Part shown: piece by piece, positions 14,719 through 22,727 of the stretch | Numbering within the stretch: the stretch's first letter is position 1 | Layout: each line of letters starts with the position of its first letter | Origin: JBDTYT01 sp040005555 | Lineage (GTDB): Bacteria; Actinomycetota; UBA4738; HRBIN12 | Direction of reading: 5' to 3' | Length of the DNA stretch: 22,738 nucleotides | Assembly (NCBI GenBank): GCA_040005555.1 | Contig: JBDTYT010000022.1 | Span: forward strand, 1 to 22,738 | The notes under the pieces: model-generated | Database searches by the model: none | The model's input: the letters and a program-made list of their open reading frames with translations, nothing else | Told to the model about the DNA's origin: nothing | Program-made: the position numbers and the translations under genes

Positions 14719-16161
14719 TTGCTCGACGTAGCGAAGCAGGCCGTCGAAGCCGCCAAGGCGGCCGGTGCGGACTACGCGGACGGCAGGGTGGTCCGCGAGG
14801 ACTCCGAGTCGATCACCGTCCGCAATCAGGTGATGGAGGGGATCGACCGCTCGGACTCGCAGGGCGTGGGTATCCGGGTTCTCGTGAACGGGTATTGGGG
14901 GTTCGCCGCCACGGCGCTGCTCGAGCCCGCCGAGATCGAGCGAACCGCGGCGCTCGCCGTTGAGATCGCCCGCGCCGCCGCCCGCCTGCCGATGGATCCC
15001 ATCCAGCTCTCGGAGACCGAGCCGGCCACCGGCACGTGGCATTCGCCCATGCAAGAGGATCCCTTCAACGTCGCGCTCGAGGAGAAGGTCGCGCTGCTCA
15101 TGGAGGCCACGCGGCGGATGCAAGAGGTGAAGGGTCTCGCGTTCGCTGAAGCCGGGATCGACCTGTTCCGACGGCGCAGCTGGCTCGCCACCTCCGAGGG
15201 CACCGCCGTGGAGCAGACGACCGTGCAGTCGGGCGCCGGCATCGAGGCCTCTGCCGTCGGCGAGGGCGAGCTGCAGCGTCGCTCGTTCCCCAACTCGTTC
15301 CGCGGTCACATCGCGGCCGCCGGCTGGGAGCACATCCAACGGCTCGGTTTGATCGAGGAGGCAGAGCGGACCGCCACCGAGGCCGTCGAGTTGCTCAGCG
15401 CGAAGGAGTGCCCGAGCGAGGTCACCACGCTCGTGCTCGACTCCGGCCAGGTGGAGCTCCAGGTGCACGAGTCGATCGGGCACCCGGTGGAGCTCGACCG
15501 TGTGCTCGGCATGGAGGAGGCCTACGCGGGATCGTCGTTCCTCTCACCGGACGATCGGGGGAAGTTCCGGTACGCGAGCGATCTGGTCTCGATCACGGCC
15601 GACGCGTCGCTGCCCGGCGGACTCGGCTCGTTCGGATGGGACGACGAGGGCGTACCGGCACAGCGGACGCCGATCATCATCGACGGCATCTTCCACAACT
15701 TCATCTCCTCGCGCGAGACGGCCACGCGGATCGGCCAGCGCTCGAGCGGCGCGATGCGTGCGGACGGATGGCAGAACCTCCCGCTCATCCGCATGACGAA
15801 CATCTCGATCGAACCGCGAGAGGGCTCGCTCGCCGACATCATCGGCGACACGAAGGACGGCATCTTCATGGCGACGAACCAGTCGTGGTCGATCGACGAC
15901 AAGCGCGTGAACTTCCAGTTCGGCTGCGAGATCGCGTGGCGCATCAAGGACGGCAAGCTCACCGACATGTACCGCAACCCGAACTACACGGGGATCACCA
16001 CCGAGTTCTGGGGTTCGTGCGACGCCGTCGGCGGGCGCGAGGAGTGGACGCTGTGGGGCACGCCGAACTGCGGCAAGGGTCAACCCGGACAGGTCGCCCG
16101 CGTCGGTCACGGGACCTCGCCGGCCCGGTTCCGGAACGTGCGGATCGGGGTCCGGGGCTGA
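14719..16161 (+). CDS. tldD: TldD-family metalloprotease subunit
   Basis: The 480-aa protein is the catalytic half of the TldD/TldE protease, which degrades unfolded peptides and in some bacteria trims modified peptides such as microcin B17. The zinc motif HESIGH is at 250-255, and the third ligand is probably Cys451 in NCGKGQPGQ near the C-terminus. The conserved YASDLVSITADASLPGGLGSFGWDDEGVPA block is typical of TldD. TTG at 14719 is preferred: GAGGGGG lies about five bases upstream, the product begins MLDVAKQAVEAAKAAGADYAD like homologues, and a -10 candidate lies between it and the alternative GTG at 14662. The TGA stop overlaps the tldE start as TGATG, so the two subunits are co-translated in equal amounts. 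Confidence 0.94.
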   Translation: MLDVAKQAVEAAKAAGADYADGRVVREDSESITVRNQVMEGIDRSDSQGVGIRVLVNGYWGFAATALLEPAEIERTAALAVEIARAAARLPMDPIQLSETEPATGTWHSPMQEDPFNVALEEKVALLMEATRRMQEVKGLAFAEAGIDLFRRRSWLATSEGTAVEQTTVQSGAGIEASAVGEGELQRRSFPNSFRGHIAAAGWEHIQRLGLIEEAERTATEAVELLSAKECPSEVTTLVLDSGQVELQVHESIGHPVELDRVLGMEEAYAGSSFLSPDDRGKFRYASDLVSITADASLPGGLGSFGWDDEGVPAQRTPIIIDGIFHNFISSRETATRIGQRSSGAMRADGWQNLPLIRMTNISIEPREGSLADIIGDTKDGIFMATNQSWSIDDKRVNFQFGCEIAWRIKDGKLTDMYRNPNYTGITTEFWGSCDAVGGREEWTLWGTPNCGKGQPGQVARVGHGTSPARFRNVRIGVRG

Positions 16162-17510
16162 TGCCGGGTGCCGTCGGCCCCGACGAGATCCGCCGCGTTT
16201 CGCAGGCCGCCCTCGATGTGCCGGGGGTCGACGGCGTCGAGGTCCTGTTCATGCACGAATGGGGTGGGCTCACGCGGTTCGCGTCGAGCTCGATCCATCA
16301 GAGCACCTGGCGTGAGGACACCGGCACGCGCGTGCGAGTGGTGACGAACGGCCGGGTGGGCGTGGCCTCCACGAACGACTTCTCGCCCGAGGGCGCCCGC
16401 GCCGCGGCCGAGAGCGCGAAGGAGATGGCGCAAGTCGTCGCGCCCGATCCCTTGTTCGCCGGACTCGCCCCACCCGCCCCCGTCGAGGCGACGGAGTCAT
16501 TCGATGAAGCAACGGCGTCCACCAGCCCGACGACCCGAGCAGAGGGTGTGGCCGCGCTTGTCGAGCAGTGCGATCCGGGATTCACGGCCGCCGGAGCCTT
16601 CGAGACCACCTCGATGGAGGTGGCGGTCGCCAACTCCGAGGGTCAGTTCTGCTGGGCGCCGTCCACCCTCGCGTCGATCACGACGGTGATCAGCGGCGGC
16701 GATCACGGCAATGGGTTCGCGGAGACCTTCGGCGCCCGCGTGTCCGAGATCGATCCCGAGGCGATCGGGAAGCGCGCCGCTCAGAAGGCGCGAGACTCGC
16801 AGAACCCGCAGGACCTCGAGCCGGGCAGGTACACGGTGATCCTCGAGCCCTCGGCCGTCTCGACCCCCGTGGGGTTCCTCGCCTGGATCGGCTTCGGCGG
16901 TCGCATGTTGGCGGAGGGCCGATCGTGCTTCTCGGGCAAGGAAGGCGAGACGGTCGCCGCGCCCACGATCTCGATCTTCGACGACGCGGCCTCTCCGCTC
17001 ACGCTCGGGACGCCGTTCGACTTCGAGGGCGTGCCACGCGAGCGCGTCGATCTCATCAAGGACGGCGTGTTCCTCGACGGTGTGTACGACATGCGCACGG
17101 CCAAGCAGGCGGAGAAGGCGACGACTGGTCACGCGCTGCCGCCACCGAACCCGGAGGGTCCCTTCCCGCTCAACCTGTTCCTCGCGCCGGGCGATTCCTC
17201 GGTCGAGGAGATGATCGCGGCAACCGACCGCGGTCTGCTCATCACGCGGTTCCACTATTCGAACGTGGTGCACCCTGTGGAGTCGACCATCACCGGCATG
17301 ACGCGCGACGGCACGTTCCTCATCGAGCACGGCCAGATCGCGGGTCCGGTCAAGAACCTGCGTTTCACGCAGTCGATCATCGAGGCGCTCACGAACACCA
17401 CGATGATCGGTCGCGAGACCGAGCTCGCGAGCGAGTTCTTCTTCTCGGCCTCGCGCGTGCCGGCCCTCATGATCGAGGGCTTCAACTTCACGGGTCGCAG
17501 CGACCACTAA
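16161..17510 (+). CDS. tldE: TldE/PmbA-family protease subunit
   Basis: The 449-aa protein is the partner of TldD. It shares the fold but lacks the HExxxH zinc motif, as expected of TldE (PmbA). Recognisable parts are ARDSQNPQDLEPGRYTVILEP, FSGKEGETVAAPTISIFDDA, the FDFEGVPRERVDLIKDGVF block and the end VPALMIEGFNFTGRS. Published structures of E. coli TldD/E show a heterodimer in which TldE completes the protease chamber. ATG 16161 overlaps the tldD stop by one base; the frame is open far upstream, but that part lies within tldD. No small precursor-peptide gene was seen beside the pair, so a general proteolytic role is more likely than a dedicated peptide-maturation role. Confidence 0.93.
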   Translation: MPGAVGPDEIRRVSQAALDVPGVDGVEVLFMHEWGGLTRFASSSIHQSTWREDTGTRVRVVTNGRVGVASTNDFSPEGARAAAESAKEMAQVVAPDPLFAGLAPPAPVEATESFDEATASTSPTTRAEGVAALVEQCDPGFTAAGAFETTSMEVAVANSEGQFCWAPSTLASITTVISGGDHGNGFAETFGARVSEIDPEAIGKRAAQKARDSQNPQDLEPGRYTVILEPSAVSTPVGFLAWIGFGGRMLAEGRSCFSGKEGETVAAPTISIFDDAASPLTLGTPFDFEGVPRERVDLIKDGVFLDGVYDMRTAKQAEKATTGHALPPPNPEGPFPLNLFLAPGDSSVEEMIAATDRGLLITRFHYSNVVHPVESTITGMTRDGTFLIEHGQIAGPVKNLRFTQSIIEALTNTTMIGRETELASEFFFSASRVPALMIEGFNFTGRSDH

Positions 17511-17569
17511 CTCCGCGACTCCTGACCGGCGTTCAGCGCGGGGTTCGCCTCCGTGAACGGCCCTGCAGT

Positions 17570-17575
17570 ACGCTG
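17570..17575 (+). promoter_or_regulatory. Candidate -10 box for the CBS-domain gene (TACGCT)
   Basis: TACGCT lies 26 bases before the ATG at 17602 and just upstream of AGGAGG. It would give a leader of about 20 bases carrying the ribosome binding site, unlike the leaderless candidates with the same hexamer. Confidence 0.45.
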
Positions 17576-17601
17576 TGGCGGCCACGTCCCCAGGAGGCCC
17601 C

Positions 17602-18078
17602 ATGCAGGTCGGCGAGATCATGAAGACGGATGTGAAGACGACCTCCCCCGACGACACGTTCGCGCACGTCGCCGCCCTCCTGCACGAGCACGGGATCTCC
17701 TCGGTCGTCGTGCTCGAGGACGGAACGCTCGCGGGGATCGTCACCGAGCGCGACCTCGTGAACCTCGTGGCCGACGGCGACGATCCGCAGACCACGAAGG
17801 TGAGCGCGCGGATGACCCGTGACCTCGACACGGTCGAACCGAAGACCGACATCGCCGAGGCCGCCGAGCACATGGCGAGCCGCCGCATCCGGCATCTCCC
17901 CGTCGTGGACAAGGGCTCGTTGGCGGGCATCATCTCCATCCGCGACCTCACGAACTGGGCGGTGCACGAGCTCACCTCCGGTCACGAGCTGCCCGACATC
18001 GAAGGGAGCCACACCGCGCTCTCGGCCGCGGCCGAGATCAACCGCACGTTCGAGCCCGGGTCGCGCGCCCCGCGCTGA
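17602..18078 (+). CDS. Stand-alone CBS-domain pair protein
   Basis: The 158-aa protein consists of two CBS domains. The first is at about residues 1-60 (VGEIMKTDVKTTSPDD, GISSVVVLEDGTLAGIVTERDLV). The second is at about 66-125 (VSARMTRDLDTVEPKTD, RIRHLPVVDKGSLAGIISIRDL). A short tail without other domains follows. Paired CBS modules bind adenine nucleotides or SAM and sense energy state; free-standing ones are thought to regulate partner proteins or to respond to stress. The start is fixed by AGGAGG about five bases before ATG 17602. It lies 91 bases after tldE with its own -10 candidate, so it is probably a separate unit. It converges on the NADH dehydrogenase gene with a 25-base gap that shows no clear terminator. 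Confidence 0.94.
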   Translation: MQVGEIMKTDVKTTSPDDTFAHVAALLHEHGISSVVVLEDGTLAGIVTERDLVNLVADGDDPQTTKVSARMTRDLDTVEPKTDIAEAAEHMASRRIRHLPVVDKGSLAGIISIRDLTNWAVHELTSGHELPDIEGSHTALSAAAEINRTFEPGSRAPR

Positions 18079-18103
18079 AGGCGCTCGGGACCCCGGCCGG
18101 CCT

Positions 18104-19396
18104 CTAGCGGTCGGCGGCTCGTTCGAACGGCTCCAGCGGGCGCTCGAGCGATCCGAGCTGCGCCAGATCCCGCGGGAAGAGCAGGGCGACCGTCCAGTCC
18201 ATCGCGATCTTCACCTTGCGCGTGAGCGTCGGCATCGCGAGCAGGTGGTACGAGCGGTGCAGGAACCAGCCGGGGAATCCTCGGAACTTCACGCCCATCA
18301 CGTTCGCCACGCCCTTGTACCTTCCGAGCGAGCAGACGCCGCCGAGGTTGCGGTGCGCGAACGGCAGCGGGCGACGGCCCCCCAGCACGGCCGCGATGTT
18401 CGCGGCGACGTGCCGGCCCTGGCGCATGCCGTGCTGCGCCGTGGGCGGCATGATCCCCCCGCTCGAGCGATCGGGGACCGCGGCGGCATCACCGGCCGCC
18501 CACGCGTCGTCGAGGCCGTCCACTCGCAGGTCGTCTCGGACTCGCACGCGCCCGTCGGCATCGACGGGGAACCCCGAGGCAGCCGCGAGCGGTGACGGCT
18601 TGACGCCCGCGGTCCATACCAGTGTGTCCGCCGGGAACGACCGGCCATCGGACAGCCGGATGACACCCTTGTCCGCCGACTCCAGACGCGTGCTCAGCAG
18701 GACGTCGATCCCACGCTCGAGGAGCCGATCGAGCGCGTACCTCGCGAGATCGTCGCCGAGCTCGGGCAAGATCTTCCCGGTGGCCTCCACGAGCACCCAC
18801 CGCATCTCGGGCGCGCGGAGTGTCGGGTAGCTCGCGATCGCGTCGCGGGCGAGGTCCTCGAGCTCACCGAGCGCCTCGACACCCGCATATCCTCCGCCCA
18901 CGAACACGAACGTGAGGGCTGCCCGCCGGCGCTCCGGGTCCTCCGTCTCCGCCGCCACGTCGAGCCTCGAGAGCACCCGGTTCCGCAGGTAGATGGCCTC
19001 CTGGACGGTCTTGAATCCGACACCCCGCTCGGCGAGCCCGGGGATCGGCAGCACGCGCGAGCGGGACCCGGCGGCAAGGACCACGATGTCGTACGGCTGC
19101 GCTCGCTCGCGCCCGTCGGGCAGACGCACGGTGACCACGTGCGCGTCATGGTTGATGGCCACGACCTCGCCGATGACGATCTCGCAGTGCCGCAGCACGG
19201 ACCGCAGCGGCACGACGACGGCACGGGGATCGATCGTCCCCGACGCCACTTCGGGCAGGAACGGTTGGTACTGCATGAAGCTCTCCGGGTTCACGACGGT
19301 GATCCGGTGGCCGGCGGTCGCGAGCTGTTTCATGCCGAGCGCTGCGTACAGCCCCGCGAAGCCGGCTCCGACCACGAGGATCCGCTCGCCGGTCAC
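18104..19396 (-). CDS. ndh: Type II NADH dehydrogenase (NDH-2), FAD-dependent
   Basis: NDH-2 passes electrons from NADH to quinone without pumping protons, as a single-subunit peripheral membrane enzyme. The 430-aa protein has an N-terminal FAD-binding motif, VVGAGFAG (residues 8-15), and the NADH-binding motif VFVGGGYAGVE (about 164-174). The second FAD segment is WAAGDAAAVP, and the C-terminus is amphipathic and hydrophobic (WFLHRSYHLL, MDWTVALLFPRDLAQL), suited to membrane attachment. The related ferredoxin/NAD(P)-type reductases cannot be excluded, but the C-terminus favours NDH-2. The GTG at 19396 overlaps the stop of the PHP gene as GTGA, and the FAD motif follows directly, which rules out the longer upstream frame. 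It is the last gene of the minus-strand operon. Confidence 0.92.
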   Translation of the reverse strand: MTGERILVVGAGFAGLYAALGMKQLATAGHRITVVNPESFMQYQPFLPEVASGTIDPRAVVVPLRSVLRHCEIVIGEVVAINHDAHVVTVRLPDGRERAQPYDIVVLAAGSRSRVLPIPGLAERGVGFKTVQEAIYLRNRVLSRLDVAAETEDPERRRAALTFVFVGGGYAGVEALGELEDLARDAIASYPTLRAPEMRWVLVEATGKILPELGDDLARYALDRLLERGIDVLLSTRLESADKGVIRLSDGRSFPADTLVWTAGVKPSPLAAASGFPVDADGRVRVRDDLRVDGLDDAWAAGDAAAVPDRSSGGIMPPTAQHGMRQGRHVAANIAAVLGGRRPLPFAHRNLGGVCSLGRYKGVANVMGVKFRGFPGWFLHRSYHLLAMPTLTRKVKIAMDWTVALLFPRDLAQLGSLERPLEPFERAADR

Positions 19397-20238
19397 CGTC
19401 CGGCCCGCGCGCGCAGCGCGGCGAACTGCTCGGGGTCGCAGAGCGAGGTCCCCAGACGGATCGGGTCGTACCTCGTGCCGTGACAATCCGACCCGCCGGT
19501 CGCGACGAGACCCAGACGCTCGGCCATCGCTCGGTAGATCGCCCGCTGCTCCGGCGTGTGGTCCGTGTGGTCGACTTCGAGCCCGACCATCCCCCGCTCA
19601 GCCATCGCGGCGATGAGGTCCTCGGGGACCGAGCTCTGGGCCCCCCACATGCCGGGGTGCGCCAGCACACAGACGCCGCCCGCCCGAACGATGAGGTCGA
19701 CGGAGTCGAGCGGGTCGAGCGCGTGCTTGGGCACGTGAGCCGGCCCGCCATCAGCGATGTACCGGTCGAAGGCCTCCGCCTCGTCGGCGACGATCCCCGC
19801 TTCCACCATGGCCTGCGCCACGTGCGGACGGACGATGTTGCCGCCGCCGGCGATCTCACGCACGCGCTCGAACGAGATGTCGAACCCGAGCGCCTGGAGC
19901 TTCTCGATCATCATCTCGCCACGCCGGAACCGGTCGTCGCGCAGGCGCTGCAGCTCCGTCTGGAGCTCCTCGTTCGAGACGTCCATCCAGTAACACAGGA
20001 CGTGGATGCTCGTCGCCTGGAGCTCGGCCGAGAACTCGACGCCGGGAACCAGCTCGACCCCGACCTCGCGAGCGGCCTCACTCGCTTCCTCGAGCCCGGA
20101 GGTCGTGTCGTGATCGGTCAGCGCGACGACGTCGAGACCGAGCTCCGCCGCGCGGCGCACGACCTCCGACGGCGTGAAGGTCCCATCGGACTCGTCGGAG
20201 TGCGTGTGGAGATCGATACGGGGCATGCGGCGCGCCAT
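19393..20238 (-). CDS. PHP-domain phosphoesterase (RNase AM/YciV-like)
   Basis: The 281-aa protein has all the PHP-domain metal motifs in order: DLHTHSDESDGT (His11, His13), ALTDHDT (Asp42, His43), PGVEFSAE (Glu68), VLAHPGM, and TGGSDCHG near the end. It matches the stand-alone PHP group that includes E. coli YciV (RNase AM), a 5'-3' exoribonuclease and 3',5'-nucleotide phosphatase using several metal ions, rather than histidinol phosphatase. The exact substrate is inferred from family. ATG at 20238 and ATG at 20226 (MPRIDLHTHS) are both possible; neither has a strong ribosome binding site. It lies 24 bases after the oxidase gene and overlaps ndh by four bases. Confidence 0.92.
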   Translation of the reverse strand: MARRMPRIDLHTHSDESDGTFTPSEVVRRAAELGLDVVALTDHDTTSGLEEASEAAREVGVELVPGVEFSAELQATSIHVLCYWMDVSNEELQTELQRLRDDRFRRGEMMIEKLQALGFDISFERVREIAGGGNIVRPHVAQAMVEAGIVADEAEAFDRYIADGGPAHVPKHALDPLDSVDLIVRAGGVCVLAHPGMWGAQSSVPEDLIAAMAERGMVGLEVDHTDHTPEQRAIYRAMAERLGLVATGGSDCHGTRYDPIRLGTSLCDPEQFAALRARAGR

Positions 20239-20262
20239 CGTGTCACAGGGTTCGCGCCGGCG

Positions 20263-21279
20263 TCACGCGGGCGAGACGAACGCGGGGGTGATCTCCGCGA
20301 CGGAAGGGACCCCGGCCAGCGCCATCGCGTTGTCCAGCTCGTCGCGCAGGATACGCAGGACCGCGGCGACCCCCTCTTGACCCCCGGCGGCCAGTCCCCA
20401 CGCCGCCGGACGACCGACGAGCACGGCCGCGGCGCCCAGGGCGAGGCACTTCAACACGTCGGTCCCCCGGCGGATCCCGCCATCCACGAGCACCGGCACA
20501 CGCCCACCGACCGCGTCGACGACCTCGGGCAGAACCGTCACGCCCGCTGCCACACCGTCGAGCTGCCGGCCGCCGTGATTCGAGACCACGATGCCGTCCA
20601 CGCCGTGCTCGAGCGCGATCCTGGCGTCCTCGGCGGTCATGATGCCCTTCACCAGCAATGGCAGCGTTGCTCGCGCGCGGATCCACGCGATGTCGGCCCA
20701 CGAGATGCGGGGATCGTAGACGCGGTCGTCCTCGGGGAGGCCGAGCGGCATGAGGAAGGCGTTCCGCGTATCTCGGTGCCGAAGGCCGATCTCGGGGAGA
20801 TCGACGGTGAAGCACACCGCCCCGTAGCCGGCGGCGACCACACGCTGCAACATGTCGGCCGTGACGCCGCGGTCGGTGAACAGGTACAGCTGCCACCACT
20901 TCGGTCCGCTCGCGGCGCCCGCGACCTCTTCCAGGTAGTCCACGGTCGTGGTGGAGACCACCATGATCGTGCCGGCGTCCGCGCACGCGCGGGCGGTCGC
21001 GTGCTCACCGTCCCGGTGCGCGAGCCGTTGGTACGCCCACGGGGCGACGAGGATCGGGAAAGCCACGCGGGTCCCGAGCAGCTCGGTCGTCAGATCGCGC
21101 TGCGTAACGCCGGTGAGCATCCGAGGCCGGATCACCCAGCGGTCGAACGCGGCGCGGTTCTCGCGGAGGGTCCACTCGTCGCCGGCGCCGCCGGCGTAGT
21201 AGTCGAAGACGTCCTGCGGGAGCAGCTCCCGAGCGACGGGCTCGAAGTCGTCGACCGTCACGAACCTGGGCGGCTGCAT
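20263..21279 (-). CDS. FMN-dependent alpha-hydroxyacid oxidase/dehydrogenase
   Basis: The 338-aa protein is a TIM-barrel flavoenzyme of the L-lactate dehydrogenase/glycolate oxidase family, which oxidises 2-hydroxyacids to 2-oxoacids. Visible family features are DVFDYYAGGAGDEWTLREN near the start, FPILVAP, the QLY segment with Tyr132, Lys211 in LLVKGI, catalytic His235 and Arg238 in SNHGGRQLD, and the phosphate-binding VDGGIRRGTDVLK and LVGRPAAWGL. Whether it uses oxygen, quinone or another acceptor, and which hydroxyacid it takes, cannot be told. ATG 21279 lies only nine bases after the iclR stop and has a TAGCAT hexamer six bases upstream that overlaps that stop. It could therefore be transcribed both from the operon and from its own leaderless promoter. 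Confidence 0.93.
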   Translation of the reverse strand: MQPPRFVTVDDFEPVARELLPQDVFDYYAGGAGDEWTLRENRAAFDRWVIRPRMLTGVTQRDLTTELLGTRVAFPILVAPWAYQRLAHRDGEHATARACADAGTIMVVSTTTVDYLEEVAGAASGPKWWQLYLFTDRGVTADMLQRVVAAGYGAVCFTVDLPEIGLRHRDTRNAFLMPLGLPEDDRVYDPRISWADIAWIRARATLPLLVKGIMTAEDARIALEHGVDGIVVSNHGGRQLDGVAAGVTVLPEVVDAVGGRVPVLVDGGIRRGTDVLKCLALGAAAVLVGRPAAWGLAAGGQEGVAAVLRILRDELDNAMALAGVPSVAEITPAFVSPA

Positions 21280-21285
21280 CCAGGG

Positions 21286-21291
21286 ATGCTA
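21286..21291 (-). promoter_or_regulatory. Candidate -10 box TAGCAT overlapping the iclR stop codon
   Basis: On the minus strand TAGCAT begins with the TAG stop of iclR. It is followed by CCCTGG and then the ATG of the oxidase gene at 21279, a six-base gap. The same hexamer and stop-codon overlap occur before the C45 gene at 8685-8690. Confidence 0.5.
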
Positions 21292-22077
21292 GCCGCCGCG
21301 GGCACTGACCCGCCCAGCGCCCATCTCCCGGGAAAGGCTGCGAGCGACGTGCTTGACCGCGGCCACGACCCGCTCGTCCGGCGCTCCCGGGAGCAGCCGT
21401 TCGACGGGGCCGGCGACGCCCACGGCCCCGACCGGAGCACCTCGGTGATCGAACACGGCCGCCGCGATCTCCGCTTCGCCGATGATCGCTTCCTGGTTCC
21501 CCGTCGCCACGCCGCTCCGTACGGTGCGCTCGAGCGCCCGTTTCAGCGCATCGGGGTCGATCATCGTGCGGCCGGTCAGCCGTTCCAGTGAGGTCTCGAG
21601 CAAAGCGGCCCGCTGCGGGGGATCGATGAAGGCGGCGATGGCCTTGCCGAGCGCGCACGCGTGCCACGGGATGGAGGCGCCCACTTCGAGGATCTGCACG
21701 GAGTTGTCGGGACGGAACACGTGATGGACGATCAGCACGCTCGATCCGTTCAACACGCCGATCCTCACCGACTCGTTCAGCTGTCCCGCCAGCGAGTCCG
21801 CCCACAGCAAGGATCGGGCCCGGAGCACGTGATTGTCCAAGAAGGCGTTCCCGAGTTGGAGCGTCGCGGGGCCGAGTCGGTATTTGCCGGTCTCGGCATC
21901 CTGCTCGACGAACTCTTGCCGCTCGAGGGTACGGAGGAGTCCGTGCACCGTGCCTTTCGCCATACCCAGTCGCTCGGAGAGCTCGGTGACGCCGAGTCGT
22001 GATGTCCCCGCTGCGAGCGCCCGGAGGATGCGGAGGGCACGATCGACGGACTGGACCCTGCCCCGCTCGGCCGTCAC
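21289..22077 (-). CDS. IclR-family transcriptional regulator
   Basis: The 262-aa protein has the IclR layout. An N-terminal winged helix-turn-helix (about residues 8-70, VQSVDRALRILRAL, LGVTELSERLGMAKGTVHGLL, KYRLGPATL) is followed by a GAF-like effector-binding domain (about 75-255, with IPWHACALGKAIAA and a VGVAGPVERL segment). IclR proteins usually control local catabolic genes and respond to small metabolites. Here the gene overlaps dhaL by GTGA and precedes a hydroxyacid oxidase. A role in dihydroxyacetone or glycerol use, like the IclR-type GylR of Streptomyces, is therefore a reasonable guess from context. GTG at 22077 is the start, with the helix-turn-helix beginning within ten residues. 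Confidence 0.95.
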   Translation of the reverse strand: MTAERGRVQSVDRALRILRALAAGTSRLGVTELSERLGMAKGTVHGLLRTLERQEFVEQDAETGKYRLGPATLQLGNAFLDNHVLRARSLLWADSLAGQLNESVRIGVLNGSSVLIVHHVFRPDNSVQILEVGASIPWHACALGKAIAAFIDPPQRAALLETSLERLTGRTMIDPDALKRALERTVRSGVATGNQEAIIGEAEIAAAVFDHRGAPVGAVGVAGPVERLLPGAPDERVVAAVKHVARSLSREMGAGRVSARGG

Positions 22078-22727
22078 GTCGGCAGATCGCGGACGGCTCG
22101 AGCCAGCGCCTCGAAGAGCATGGCGGTGGACGTCGCCCCCGGATCTTGGTGTCCGACGCTCCTCGGGCCCAGGTACGAAGCCCGCCCCTTGCGCGCCTGC
22201 ATCGGGACCGTCAGCCGAGCGCCCTCGGCAGCGGACCGGGCCGCCCGCTCACACGCACCTGCCGCGGAGCCCCCGCTCCGCAGCTCGCGTTCGAGCGCGG
22301 CGATCGCGGGTGCCCAGGCATCGACGATCGTCTTGTCGCCCTCGACGGCCGCACCGAGCTGCTGGATCGCGGCCAGCGCCGAGCGCACGGCGAGCAACAG
22401 GGCTTCGCCGTCGAAGGACCTGGCCGCGCCAAAGGAGGCTCCGGCCGCTCGGAAGGCGGAGCCGTACAGCGGGCCGGCAGCTCCGCCGACCCGCAAGATG
22501 AGGGTGTCCCCCACCACGCGCAAGACCCTGCCCGGACCGGCAACCTCCAATGAACCGAGAGCCTCGATCGCGGCCGCGAAACCGCGATCCATGTTGACCC
22601 CGTGATCGGCGTCCCCGATCGCAGCGTCCAACTGCGTCAGATAGTCGCGGCGCGCGGATACGTCGTTCGCCATCTCCCGGATCCACGACCGCACGGTGGT
22701 GGCCTTGAACGCCTCGCCCGCATGCAC
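22074..22727 (-). CDS. dhaL: Dihydroxyacetone kinase subunit DhaL (start may lie beyond right edge)
   Basis: DhaL is the nucleotide-binding subunit of dihydroxyacetone kinase and works with DhaK to make dihydroxyacetone phosphate. The 217-aa product is close to the usual DhaL length (about 210). It has the Mg-ADP site in LTQLDAAIGDADHGVNMDRGF (Asp34, Asp39, Asp41), the glycine-rich GGAAGPLYG loop, MQARKGRASYLG, and the closing HQDPGATSTAMLF. The frame is open to the window edge, so the GTG at 22727 is only the earliest start visible here. A dhaK gene would be expected just outside. Whether the phosphate donor is ATP or the PTS protein DhaM cannot be seen. Its TGA overlaps the iclR GTG as GTGA. 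Confidence 0.93.
   Translation of the reverse strand: MHAGEAFKATTVRSWIREMANDVSARRDYLTQLDAAIGDADHGVNMDRGFAAAIEALGSLEVAGPGRVLRVVGDTLILRVGGAAGPLYGSAFRAAGASFGAARSFDGEALLLAVRSALAAIQQLGAAVEGDKTIVDAWAPAIAALERELRSGGSAAGACERAARSAAEGARLTVPMQARKGRASYLGPRSVGHQDPGATSTAMLFEALARAVRDLPT

Noticed and set aside
14562..14756. N-terminal extension of the cyclase protein
   Set aside because: The extra 65 residues are Arg/Ser-rich without family similarity, and the -10 candidate lies between them and the zinc ribbon start.
15408..16160. Upstream extension of the tldE frame by about 250 codons
   Set aside because: The extension lies inside tldD in another frame and has shadow-type composition; family homology begins only after the ATG at 16161.
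17511..17569. Hairpin GTTC/GAAC after tldE as a terminator
   Set aside because: The stem is only about four base pairs and no T-run follows.
18079..18103. Intrinsic terminator between the convergent CBS and ndh genes
   Set aside because: Only the short palindrome CCGGCCGG is present, with no stem of useful length and no T-run on either strand.
19480..21591. A 703-codon open frame on the plus strand
   Set aside because: It lies opposite PHP, the hydroxyacid oxidase and part of iclR, whose catalytic motifs are clear; the frame has no domain of its own.
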